This document shows, piece after piece, positions 25,384 to 33,440 of a DNA stretch of 40,500 nt (position 1 is its first letter; every line of letters starts with the position of its first letter). The stretch is from positions 1 to 40,500 of the forward strand of contig CANLRN010000035.1 of NCBI GenBank assembly GCA_947493495.1, written 5' to 3'. The position numbers and the translations under genes are program-made. The notes under the pieces were generated by a model. It did not search any database. It was not told the DNA's origin and worked only from the letters and a program-made list of their open reading frames with translations. Source of the DNA: an uncultured Aquimarina sp. (GTDB lineage: Bacteria; Bacteroidota; Bacteroidia; Flavobacteriales; Flavobacteriaceae).

Positions 25384-27864
25384 ATGAAAAACTTATCAAT
25401 TACGTTACTGCTGGTATTCTCAGCAGTACTTATTTATGGACAAACTCCATGTAGAAATGGCTTTGCTGGCTCTTACCCGTGCAAAGATTATGATTTAATG
25501 TCGCGAATTCCCCTTTCAACGATGAATGCGGGAGCAGGTAATGATAGCTGGGGATGGACAGACCCAACTAATGGTAAAGAATATGCTATAATAGGTCTCA
25601 ATAACGGAACCGCATTTATAGATATATCTAATCCCACCAACCCTGTTTATTTAGGTAAATTACCAACAGCTACAGGCAATAGTCAGTGGAGAGATATAAA
25701 AGTATATCAAAATCACGCTTTTATTGTGAGTGAAGCTTCTGGTCACGGAATGCAGGTTTTTGACCTTACAAGATTACGTAATGTATCCAATCCCCCAAGA
25801 AATTTCACAGCAGATGCAAGATATACTGAGTTCGGAAATGCTCATAATATAGTAATTAATGAAGATACTGGCTATGCATATGTAGTTGGAGCGCAAAGAA
25901 ACGGGGGAACATACGCAGGAGGTCCACTTTTTATCAATATCCAAAATCCAAAAAATCCTAGAAATGCAGGTGGATTTAGATCTGGTGGACAACGCGCATA
26001 TACTCATGATGCACAAGTAGTAACATACAATGGCCCAGATGCAGCCTATCGAGGGCGAGAAATTTTAATAGGAAGTAACGAAATTGAAGTAGTAATAGCA
26101 GATATAACGGATAAATCTAATCCAATAACACTCTCTACAATTCGATACCCTGATGTTGGGTATACACATCAAGGATGGTTTACAGAGGATATGCGTTATT
26201 TTATACTTGGTGACGAAACTGATGAACAACGCGTAGGATTTAACACCCGTACCATAGTGTTTGATTTTCTTGATCTCGATAACCCAAGGCAGCACATGAT
26301 TTATAGTGGCCCAACAGCTGCCATTGATCATAATGGATATGTAAAAGGAGACAAGTTTTATCTTGCTAATTATAGAGCAGGTGTACGTGTTATAGATATC
26401 TCTAATATAGGAAATAGAGACATGACAGAAGTAGGTTTTTTCGACACTTTCCCATCTAGTAATGGAGCTGCTTTTAATGCAGTATGGAATGTATATCCCT
26501 ATTTTGATAGTGGAAACATTGTATTAAGTGATATAGAAGGTGGTTTTTTCTTGATACGAAAAAGTAGTAGTTCGCCACCGCCGCCAACTGGTAACTGTGT
26601 ATCATCTTTTCCACTCTCAGAAAGTTTTGAATCAGATTTTGGACAATGGACAAATGGAACAGGAGATGACCTAGATTTTACTAGAGATACAGGTGGAACT
26701 CCATCTCAGGGTACAGGTCCAGACAATGCAGCAGATGGAAATACCTACATATATGTAGAAGCTTCAGGAAATGGAACAGGTTTCCCTAATAAAAGAGCAA
26801 TTTTAAATTCTCCGTGTTTGGATCTTACTAATTTGTCATCCCCGACTATGATTTTTCAATATCATATGTTAGGAAGTGCAATTAATTCTTTAGCAGTAGA
26901 AGCCAGAACAAATAATCAAGGAAGTTGGACTTCTGTTTTTAGTAGAACAGGACAACAAGGAAATGATTGGAATACTGCAAACGTAGATCTTTCGGCATAT
27001 GCAGGAGAATCAAACGTTCAGATTAGATTTAATGTAGTTACTGGTGCAGGTGCGCAAGGATGGCAAAGTGATATTGCTATTGATGCAGTGTCGATACAAG
27101 GAAGTACTCCAAGTCCAAGTTGTGCTGCCATAGATTTTAATAATTTCCAAGTTACCCCTTTTTCAAATCAAGATGCTTCTGGGGACTTTTCAGTCGTATC
27201 CGGGGGAACTGGAATATCGATGCAAAACAACACATGGAAATACATCCCATTAGACTATACGGTAACTGCAAATACCATTATAGAGTTTAATTTTAGCAGT
27301 AACACACAAGGAGAAATTCATGCCATAGGTTTTGAGAATGATAATACATTGACTAGGAATAGATATTTTAAAGTTCATGGAACACAAAATTATGGTGTAA
27401 CCAACTATGATAATTATGCAGGAGGAACGCAAACATATGTAATCCCAGTAGGTAATTTTTATACTGGAAATATGGATCGATTGGTGTTTATTAATGATAA
27501 TGATGCAGGTTCTGGTAATACTTCGGTTTTTTCTAACGTTAGAGTTTACGAAGGATCTTGTGGAAATATCTCTAGACAAGAAATATTATCTCAACAGATA
27601 ACAGCATTGACAGGTGATACTTCTGAAGAGGCTTTTTCTGTAAGAATATATCCTAATCCCGCTTCGTCGATATTAAATATCTCCCCAGCCACTGATGGTA
27701 CTTTTGATTATGAAATAAAAAGTATTACAGGGCAATTAATTAATAGAGGAAGAGTTACTAATAATACGGCAATCGATATATCTAATTTACAAATAGGAGT
27801 TTACTTCTTACAGTTAACTATTGATGACCAAGTTACCTCAAAACGTTTTGTAAAAATGAAATAG
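25384..27864 (+). CDS. Choice-of-anchor-B-type protein, LVIVD repeats, MAM-like domain, type IX sorting tail
   Basis: This is a large secreted protein of 826 residues. A signal peptide (cleaved near LIYGQ, residue 20) leads to about 380 residues of LVIVD-type repeats, recognisable from units such as AFIDISNPTNPVYLGKL, MQVFDLTRLRNVSNPPRNF, FINIQNPKNPRNAGGF and VIDISNIGNRDMTEVGFF. A Pro-rich linker (SSSPPPPTG) precedes a MAM-like beta domain at about 405-578. A third beta domain follows at about 579-725 that I cannot name. The C-terminal 75 residues are a type IX secretion sorting domain (VRIYPNPAS..., IDISNLQIGVYFLQL, RFVKMK). It therefore leaves the cell through the type IX system, perhaps staying on the surface. 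Substrate and activity are unknown. It is monocistronic with its own terminator. Confidence 0.88.
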   Translation: MKNLSITLLLVFSAVLIYGQTPCRNGFAGSYPCKDYDLMSRIPLSTMNAGAGNDSWGWTDPTNGKEYAIIGLNNGTAFIDISNPTNPVYLGKLPTATGNSQWRDIKVYQNHAFIVSEASGHGMQVFDLTRLRNVSNPPRNFTADARYTEFGNAHNIVINEDTGYAYVVGAQRNGGTYAGGPLFINIQNPKNPRNAGGFRSGGQRAYTHDAQVVTYNGPDAAYRGREILIGSNEIEVVIADITDKSNPITLSTIRYPDVGYTHQGWFTEDMRYFILGDETDEQRVGFNTRTIVFDFLDLDNPRQHMIYSGPTAAIDHNGYVKGDKFYLANYRAGVRVIDISNIGNRDMTEVGFFDTFPSSNGAAFNAVWNVYPYFDSGNIVLSDIEGGFFLIRKSSSSPPPPTGNCVSSFPLSESFESDFGQWTNGTGDDLDFTRDTGGTPSQGTGPDNAADGNTYIYVEASGNGTGFPNKRAILNSPCLDLTNLSSPTMIFQYHMLGSAINSLAVEARTNNQGSWTSVFSRTGQQGNDWNTANVDLSAYAGESNVQIRFNVVTGAGAQGWQSDIAIDAVSIQGSTPSPSCAAIDFNNFQVTPFSNQDASGDFSVVSGGTGISMQNNTWKYIPLDYTVTANTIIEFNFSSNTQGEIHAIGFENDNTLTRNRYFKVHGTQNYGVTNYDNYAGGTQTYVIPVGNFYTGNMDRLVFINDNDAGSGNTSVFSNVRVYEGSCGNISRQEILSQQITALTGDTSEEAFSVRIYPNPASSILNISPATDGTFDYEIKSITGQLINRGRVTNNTAIDISNLQIGVYFLQLTIDDQVTSKRFVKMK

Positions 27865-27879
27865 GTACATAATTTATAG

Positions 27880-27933
27880 CTCAGACATCCGTTAGTATTT
27901 TAGTAAGAAACATTTCAGATGTCTGAGTTTTAT
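27880..27933 (+). terminator. Terminator after the LVIVD-repeat gene
   Basis: CTCAGACATC (27880-27889) pairs perfectly with GATGTCTGAG (27918-27927), followed by TTTTATT. The 28-base loop is long. Confidence 0.6.
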
Positions 27934-28164
27934 TAGTAAGCATTATTTCTCTTTATTGAACTCAATCTACTTTTTGTGTTTGTTCAAAAAAGAGTATATA
28001 TAACCAAAGAAGGCATTTTTTGAAAAGTTATAGCTTGCTAAGACTAAGAAAAATAACAAAACACGGTGAATTCTAACTGTTTTAAGAAATAGGAAATTCA
28101 ATATGAATTCATTATATATATAGATTTTCGGATAGAAAATAGTGTTTTAAATAGATTTTCAATT
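27934..28164. other. Intergenic stretch with no recognisable gene
   Basis: AT-rich sequence between the terminator of the LVIVD-repeat gene and the propeller/MbnP/MbnH unit. The promoter of that unit must lie here. I find no exact TAnnTTTG element; TAGATTTTC at about 28121 is the nearest candidate. Confidence 0.35.
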
Positions 28165-29532
28165 ATGAATTTTAAACAACTTTCGCATCAATTATTTGCA
28201 ATAGCAACAGCGATATTAACCTGTTGGTCTTGTGATACAGCAGGGGATGAATCGAACGATCCCCCAGAACCTCTTACTATTAACCGAGAGGTAGAATGGG
28301 TAAAAACATTCGGAGGGAGTAATGAAGACAATATCTTATCGGTAGTAGAAGCTACAGATGGTGGATATGTTCTGGCAGGATATACCCAAAGTATCGATGG
28401 TGATATTACCGACAAAACTGATCCAAATGGAGATTTTTGGGTATTAAAAGTTTCTGCCGATGGCGAAGTAGTATGGTCTAGGACTTATGGAGGCACGAGT
28501 GATGATCGAGCAGAAAAAATTATAAATACCTCCGATGGAGGATATGCGGTAGTAGGATATAATCGCAGTATGGATGAAGATGCAACTGTGAATCAAGGTT
28601 TACAAGATTATTGGATCATAAAAATTGACGCAGCCGGCGCTATACAATGGCAAAAAAGTTTTGGTTTTGCAGGTATCGATAGAGCATTTTCTCTAATACA
28701 AACAAGAGAAGGTGGTTATTTTATTACTGGATTTCTTGATGTAACTGCTAGCGACGGTGGAGGAAATGATGACAAAAGCTTTACGGCAAAACATGGTGTT
28801 GGAGAGTTTTGGGGAATCAAATTAGATGCCACTGGCGAAAGAGAATGGAGGAGATTTTATGGCGGAACCAATAATGACCGTAGTTATGATGCAGTTCAAA
28901 CGGAAGATGGAGGTTTTATAATGGTTGGTTCTTCAGAAAGTGAAGATTTTGATATTACCGACAGTAAAGGAAGTTATGACTTTTGGATAGTAAAGGTAAA
29001 TGCTGAAGGGACCAAACTATGGCAAAAATCATATGGAGGTACTGAGATTGATATTGCATATGCCATTGAGGCGACAGGAGATGGAAAATACGTGATCATA
29101 GGAGATTCTAGAAGTATCAATGGTGATATTTCTGATGCCAAAGGAAACGCTGATATGTGGATCATACAGATAGATGAATTAGGCAATCTTTTGTGGCAAA
29201 AATCTATCGGTGGAACGGCCTTTGATACCGGAAGAGGAATTCGTAAAATGAAAGATGGTGGATTTATCATTACTGGAAATTCTAGAAGTAATGATATGGA
29301 TATAAAAGAAAATAAAGGCCAAAGTGATGTTTGGAATATTACAGTAGACCCAACTGGAGATATTACTTGGAATACAACCATAGGAGGCTCTAGCTCAGAA
29401 TTTGGAGAAGACTGTATAGAAACAACCGACAAGAAGATCATTGTCGTTGGTAATTCAGAAAGTAACGATTTTGATGTGCCAGAAAACAAAGGATCTAAAG
29501 ACGCAATCATTATTAAATACAAAGAAAATTAA
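28165..29532 (+). CDS. Seven-repeat beta-propeller lipoprotein
   Basis: The 455 residues begin with a signal peptide and a lipobox-like end (C20 or C23, TCWSC, not a classic box). From residue 45 to the end there are seven repeats of about 57 residues, each beginning W(V/S/Q/R/N)xx(F/Y/I)GG and including a DGG(Y/F)xxxG strand, a SxDxD(I/V) turn and an (F/Y/M)W(I/V)xK(I/V)D strand. The last repeats are more divergent, and the fifth lacks DGGY. Seven such units suggest a seven-bladed propeller. The family is unnamed to me. It is 9 bases upstream of the MbnP-like gene, so the three genes form one unit. It may bind or present a substrate on the outside of the cell. Each blade contributes conserved tryptophans. 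Confidence 0.8.
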   Translation: MNFKQLSHQLFAIATAILTCWSCDTAGDESNDPPEPLTINREVEWVKTFGGSNEDNILSVVEATDGGYVLAGYTQSIDGDITDKTDPNGDFWVLKVSADGEVVWSRTYGGTSDDRAEKIINTSDGGYAVVGYNRSMDEDATVNQGLQDYWIIKIDAAGAIQWQKSFGFAGIDRAFSLIQTREGGYFITGFLDVTASDGGGNDDKSFTAKHGVGEFWGIKLDATGEREWRRFYGGTNNDRSYDAVQTEDGGFIMVGSSESEDFDITDSKGSYDFWIVKVNAEGTKLWQKSYGGTEIDIAYAIEATGDGKYVIIGDSRSINGDISDAKGNADMWIIQIDELGNLLWQKSIGGTAFDTGRGIRKMKDGGFIITGNSRSNDMDIKENKGQSDVWNITVDPTGDITWNTTIGGSSSEFGEDCIETTDKKIIVVGNSESNDFDVPENKGSKDAIIIKYKEN

Positions 29533-29541
29533 ATTAAACTC

Positions 29542-30303
29542 ATGAAAAAAATCGCAATACTCTTAGTAACCTGCTTAGCCATTGCATCCTGTAAAAGTGA
29601 TGATGAAGGGGGCAGTGAACCAATATTAGGAAATCTAACCTTAGATTTTAAAAATGTAATTGAGAACACAGACATAGAATTAGGGACAAATACCTACACC
29701 AATGGAAGTGCAGAAAACTATAAAATTTCTGAATTGAAATATATTATAAGTAACATCGTATTAATCAATGATAATGGAGAAGAGTTTAAATACCCTGTAG
29801 ATCAAAGTTACTTTTTAGTGAATGAAGAAGTATCTACTAGTAAGAGCATACCACTCTCAGATATTCCTAGTGCGACATATACTAAAATTCGTTTTGGTAT
29901 CGGTGTAGATCAATCAAAATACCCTATAGAATCAGGTACGGCAAACTTTATTCCTACAGCAGAAGAAGCTGGAATGCTTTGGAATTGGTCAGCAGGATAT
30001 AAGTTTATTAAATTTGAAGGTACTTTTGGAGATGCCGATACTCCATTCTTAATTCACGTAGGAAGCCACGGAGCTACCTTGGACAACTATAAAGAGGTAA
30101 CATTAGATTTATCAAGTAATGTAATAGTGTCAGACTCTGCTACAGCAAGTATAGGAATTAGTGCAGATATCGCAAAAATATTTGATAGCACCAATACACA
30201 CTCTCTAGTAGAAAAAAGTGATATACAGGTGGATCCAGAAAATGCCCCTAAAATAGCAGAAAATATAAACACCATGTTTACTGTTACAGCGGTATTTAAT
30301 TAA
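29542..30303 (+). CDS. MbnP-like copper-binding lipoprotein
   Basis: The 253 residues are a lipoprotein (lipobox ASC, C17, followed by an acidic stretch) with a compact beta-rich body. The MbnP signature is visible: LTLDFKNVIENTDIEL near the N-terminus, LKYIISNIVLIND, IRFGIGVDQ, MLWNWSAGYKFIKFEG with W147 and W149, and FLIHVGSHG with H172 and H176. In characterised MbnP proteins a tryptophan in the corresponding region is oxidised to kynurenine by the MbnH partner and forms part of a copper site. Which tryptophan would be used here is not decided by the sequence. The following gene encodes an MbnH-like di-heme protein 9 bases away. No methanobactin precursor, MbnB or MbnC gene is present. Confidence 0.85.
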   Translation: MKKIAILLVTCLAIASCKSDDEGGSEPILGNLTLDFKNVIENTDIELGTNTYTNGSAENYKISELKYIISNIVLINDNGEEFKYPVDQSYFLVNEEVSTSKSIPLSDIPSATYTKIRFGIGVDQSKYPIESGTANFIPTAEEAGMLWNWSAGYKFIKFEGTFGDADTPFLIHVGSHGATLDNYKEVTLDLSSNVIVSDSATASIGISADIAKIFDSTNTHSLVEKSDIQVDPENAPKIAENINTMFTVTAVFN

Positions 30304-30312
30304 TATACTATC

Positions 30313-31362
30313 ATGAAAATAGTAATGTACATATCTATTATCCTTATCGGAGCTTCATGCAGTTCCGATAAGGATGAGTATGTACCTATTGTAGAAAACA
30401 ATACATTAGAATTCAAAGTCCCTGCTAACTTTCCAGAGCCAACCTATAATGTATCTCTAAACCCTCCTACCGAAAAAGGATTCGAATTAGGCAAAAAATT
30501 GTTTTATGATGGTCGTTTAGCATCAGATGGGGTGGTTTCTTGTGGATTTTGTCATATTCAGGATTTTGCATTTACACACCATACGCATATTGTAAGTCAC
30601 GGAGTAGATGGTGCCATAGGTACTCGCAATGCACAACCACTACATAACCTGGCATTTATGAAAGAATTTACTTGGGATGGGGTAGCTACACACTTGGATT
30701 TACAACCTATTATTCCTATTACCGCAGAGGTAGAGATGAATGAAACCTTTAGCAATGTGATCAGTAAATTAGAGAAAGAACCAGCATATGTTACGTTATT
30801 TGCTCAGGCTTTTGAAAATAAGAAAATTGATTCAGAAAATATGCTCAAAGCGCTTTCGCAGTTTATGATTATGATGATTTCTTCTAATACCAAATACGAT
30901 AGAATTGAAAGAAACGAAGGATCCGTTTTTACCGAAGAAGAAGTCGCAGGTTTCGAACTTTTTACATCAAAATGTGCTACTTGCCACGCAGGAACCCTTT
31001 TTACGGATCAGTCATTTCGTAACAATGGATTAGCAATAGATCCACAATATAATGATATAGGTCGTAAGCGTATTACAGGTCTAGAGGAAGACCAATATAA
31101 ATTCAAAGTCCCTAGCTTAAGAAATATAGAACTTACTTTCCCATATATGCACGATGGACGATTAAGAACCTTAATGGATGTTATGGATCATTATAGCGAT
31201 GGCATGACAGATTCAGAAACACTGGATCCTATGTTTAAGGATGAGAATGGAACAGTGACAGGCATTCCTATGACTGCTATAGAAAAAGAACAGATTATTG
31301 CATTTCTCAAAACACTTACTGACGATGTGTTTTTAAATGACAATCGTTTTTCAGAGTTTTAG
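30313..31362 (+). CDS. MbnH/MauG-like di-heme cytochrome c peroxidase, lipoprotein
   Basis: The 349 residues are exported (signal peptide, lipobox ASC, C16) and carry two c-type heme sites: C77-GF-C80-H81 and C221-AT-C224-H225. The rest matches the CcpA/MauG/MbnH group: EKGFELGKKLFYDGRLASDGVVSCGFCH, RNAQPLHNLAFM, WDGVATHLDLQPIIPI, FKVPSLRNIELTFPYMHDGRL and a HYSDG segment near the C-terminus. Classical peroxidases remove H2O2, whereas MauG and MbnH use a high-valent heme pair to oxidise protein side chains. The direct coupling to the MbnP-like gene favours the latter, with MbnP tryptophan as substrate. Both hemes are intact. It is the last gene of the three-gene unit. Confidence 0.92.
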   Translation: MKIVMYISIILIGASCSSDKDEYVPIVENNTLEFKVPANFPEPTYNVSLNPPTEKGFELGKKLFYDGRLASDGVVSCGFCHIQDFAFTHHTHIVSHGVDGAIGTRNAQPLHNLAFMKEFTWDGVATHLDLQPIIPITAEVEMNETFSNVISKLEKEPAYVTLFAQAFENKKIDSENMLKALSQFMIMMISSNTKYDRIERNEGSVFTEEEVAGFELFTSKCATCHAGTLFTDQSFRNNGLAIDPQYNDIGRKRITGLEEDQYKFKVPSLRNIELTFPYMHDGRLRTLMDVMDHYSDGMTDSETLDPMFKDENGTVTGIPMTAIEKEQIIAFLKTLTDDVFLNDNRFSEF

Positions 31363-31450
31363 TTATAACAATTACTTTAAAGCTTCTACCTTAAGAAATA
31401 TAGGACTCACTTTTAAATATCAAGAAGACTTATTTTTGATCTTCTTATAG
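31363..31450 (+). pseudogene. Relic of the C-terminal part of a second di-heme peroxidase
   Basis: One frame (31361-31450, overlapping the previous stop in another frame) translates to YFKASTLRNIGLTFKYQED between about 31373 and 31429. The MbnH-like protein just upstream has FKVPSLRNIELTFPYMHDG. The DNA matches at about 31 of 45 bases including TTAAGAAATATA without change. It keeps no start codon and no heme motif, and the frame ends at a TAG after IFL. I infer a decayed duplicate of which only a segment remains. Confidence 0.5.
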
Positions 31451-31499
31451 ATATCTGAGATGAAAAATAACAAGAATGGATACATATAGAGGAGTATTA

Positions 31500-31660
31500 T
31501 ACGATTTATGAATAAAAATTTCGCATCTAATGACATTCTTTTTCTACTATATTTTCTTCATAAAATGAAACAATAGCTATGGCTATTCTTTAATTTGATT
31601 CATTAATCTAACGAAAAATCCTTGCCATTATTTTTACGAAATTCTCATCCATAAATCGTA
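31500..31660 (+). mobile_element. 161-bp MITE-like element, family B (long copy)
   Basis: This has the same ends as the element at 7127-7197: TACGATTTATGAAT at the left and the complement of TACGATTTATGGAT at the right. Both ends are flanked by TTA (31497-31499 and 31661-31663). The first 57 bases match the reverse of the short copy with two or three changes, the last 20 also match, and about 85 internal bases are present only here. The sequence carries no reading frame, so any transposase must come from elsewhere. Confidence 0.8.
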
Positions 31661-31671
31661 TTATCTCTCTT

Positions 31672-32214
31672 TTATCTCCAATCCCAATATATAAGATGCC
31701 AAGCTACTGCATCACTTTGATAAACAGTGAGCTCTTTAAAACCAATAGCATAATGCGCTTGTAGTGATCGTATATTATCAGCTGCTACTTCAGTAATCAA
31801 CAGCTCATACTGATCTTGTAATTCTATTTTCATTTTTTGGTACAAACCTCTAAAAACTCCCTGCTTTCTGTACATTTTTGCGATACATACTTGCCCCATC
31901 ACAATATAGTTGCTAGCGGGATTGAGTAACGTATCGATCTTTGTAAACATAGGAGCGAGTATAGGAATATGGGTAGCAAAATATTTGGTCATACATAAGG
32001 TATATCCCACAACAGTAGCATCATCTTTGGCAATGATATGAGGCTGGTGATCATTCATCTTTTTCAATACATCAAAATCATGTTGCACGGTTACAAAACC
32101 TTCTTTTTTCTTCTCTTCTGTAGAAACTGAAAGGACTAAGTTTTTTCTTTGGAGCTGAATAATTTGTTCTAATTCTTCATTAGTTATAGCAATTGTATAG
32201 TTGATATTTTTCAT
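31672..32214 (-). CDS. GNAT-family N-acetyltransferase
   Basis: A cytoplasmic enzyme of 180 residues that transfers an acetyl group from acetyl-CoA. The GNAT fold is read from the order of an N-terminal helix (TIAITNEELEQIIQLQRKNL), KDDATVVGYTLCMTKYF (strand beta4), YIVMGQVCIAKMYRKQGVFRGLYQKMKIEL with the acetyl-CoA pyrophosphate loop (QVCIAKMYRKQGVFRGLY), LLITEVAADNIRSLQAHYAIGF and a C-terminal strand. The acceptor is unknown. It is divergent from bioF, with 63 bases between the starts, so the two may share a control region. A MITE-like element lies right after its stop codon (the stop is at 31672, the element ends at 31660). Confidence 0.85.
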   Translation of the reverse strand: MKNINYTIAITNEELEQIIQLQRKNLVLSVSTEEKKKEGFVTVQHDFDVLKKMNDHQPHIIAKDDATVVGYTLCMTKYFATHIPILAPMFTKIDTLLNPASNYIVMGQVCIAKMYRKQGVFRGLYQKMKIELQDQYELLITEVAADNIRSLQAHYAIGFKELTVYQSDAVAWHLIYWDWR

Positions 32215-32261
32215 GAATATGTTGAGCTATAATATTACTTCCTAATAGTTAATGCATTGTC

Positions 32262-32269
32262 TATCTTTG
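32262..32269 (+). promoter_or_regulatory. -7 element of the biotin gene cluster
   Basis: TATCTTTG is a perfect TAnnTTTG match and ends only 8 bases before the bioF ATG at 32278. Transcripts starting at the usual distance would have a leader of only a few bases. No BirA-like operator was recognised. Confidence 0.5.
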
Positions 32270-32277
32270 TAAAGATA

Positions 32278-33426
32278 ATGAAAAAGTTACCTGACAAATT
32301 ACAGCTTAAATTAGATCAAAGGCAAGAAAACAATGCATTGCGCAAGTTAGTAAGCCAAAAGAAGCTCATAGATTTCTCATCGAATGACTATTTAGGATTT
32401 GCTTCTTCCAAAAAAATATTTGATGGAACCCACGAGTTTTTAGAAAAGAACGAGCTACATCAAAACGGTGCTACAGGCTCTCGTTTACTATCAGGCAATC
32501 ATCCCTTATATTTGGAAACAGAAAAAATGTTAGCTGATTTTCATCATGCAGAAGCTGCATTAATTTTTAATTCGGGTTATGATGCCAATGTAGGGTTTTT
32601 TTCGTCTGTTCCCCAGCGGGGAGACATTATATTATATGATGAGTATATACACGCTTCCATTCGTGATGGGATACAAATGAGTCATGCAAAATCATATAAA
32701 TTTAGCCATAATCAGTTAGCAGAGGTAGAAAAAAAAATACATTCTCTTCGATCAGAATTGAAAAATGATCAAGAAGTGTATATAGTCACAGAATCTGTAT
32801 TTTCTATGGATGGTGATACGCCAGATATACAAGGTTTTGTTGGTTTTTGTACTCATCATAACTGTAGCCTTGTTATTGATGAGGCTCATGCTACAGGAGT
32901 TTTTGGAAATAAGGGAATTGGTCTTCTTCAAGAATTAGGGTTAGAACACCAGGTTTTTGCAAGAATAAATACTTTTGGGAAAGCATTAGGATGCCATGGA
33001 GCTGTAATTTTGGGATCGCAAACATTAAAAAACTATCTGGTTAATTTTGCGAGGAGTTTTATCTACACCACAGGACTACCTCCCCATTCGTTGGCTACCA
33101 TCAAAGTAGCTTATGAATCGTTGCAAAGTACTTTGGCAATAGAAAAACTGAAAGAAAATATAGACTTTTTTAATTACGAAGTAGAAAAAATAAATCTCGG
33201 GGCATTATTTATAAAAAGCAATTCGGCAATACATTGTTGTATTATATCTGGAAATAAACGAGTAAAAGAGGTTGCGACAAAAATTCAAGAAAAAGGTTTT
33301 AATGTAAAACCTATTTTATCACCTACTGTCCCAGAAGGACAAGAGCGATTACGTTTTTGCCTGCATGCTTATAATACTAAAGAAGAAATATCGCAAGTTC
33401 TAAACGTACTCACTACCTTTGTTTAA
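32278..33426 (+). CDS. bioF: 8-amino-7-oxononanoate synthase
   Basis: BioF condenses pimeloyl-ACP (or -CoA) with L-alanine and releases CO2 in the first ring-precursor step of biotin synthesis, using PLP. The 382 residues from ATG 32278 include IDFSSNDYLGFA, GATGSRLLSGNHPLYLETE, FNSGYDANVGFFS, YIVTESVFSMDGD, LVIDEAHATGVFG (Asp contacting the PLP ring nitrogen) and the PLP lysine K235 in NTFGKALGCHG. I chose this start because an earlier in-frame TTG (32257) would lie upstream of the -7 element. Genes for DUF2007, bioD and bioA follow closely, so they form an operon. Confidence 0.96.
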   Translation: MKKLPDKLQLKLDQRQENNALRKLVSQKKLIDFSSNDYLGFASSKKIFDGTHEFLEKNELHQNGATGSRLLSGNHPLYLETEKMLADFHHAEAALIFNSGYDANVGFFSSVPQRGDIILYDEYIHASIRDGIQMSHAKSYKFSHNQLAEVEKKIHSLRSELKNDQEVYIVTESVFSMDGDTPDIQGFVGFCTHHNCSLVIDEAHATGVFGNKGIGLLQELGLEHQVFARINTFGKALGCHGAVILGSQTLKNYLVNFARSFIYTTGLPPHSLATIKVAYESLQSTLAIEKLKENIDFFNYEVEKINLGALFIKSNSAIHCCIISGNKRVKEVATKIQEKGFNVKPILSPTVPEGQERLRFCLHAYNTKEEISQVLNVLTTFV

Positions 33427-33440
33427 AATCATTTCATTGT

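Noticed and set aside
28974..29522. A 182-codon open frame antisense to the propeller gene
   Set aside because: Its length follows from the repeat structure and codon bias of the sense gene. It has no signal or family resemblance, and the sense gene is well supported by seven conserved repeats.
28165..31362. Methanobactin biosynthesis operon
   Set aside because: The MbnP and MbnH types are present, but there is no precursor peptide and no MbnB, MbnC or exporter gene in reach, so only the copper-protein part resembles that system.
32215..32277. Biotin operator or riboswitch upstream of bioF
   Set aside because: I could not find an extended inverted repeat of BirA type in the 63 bases, and there is no room for a structured leader.
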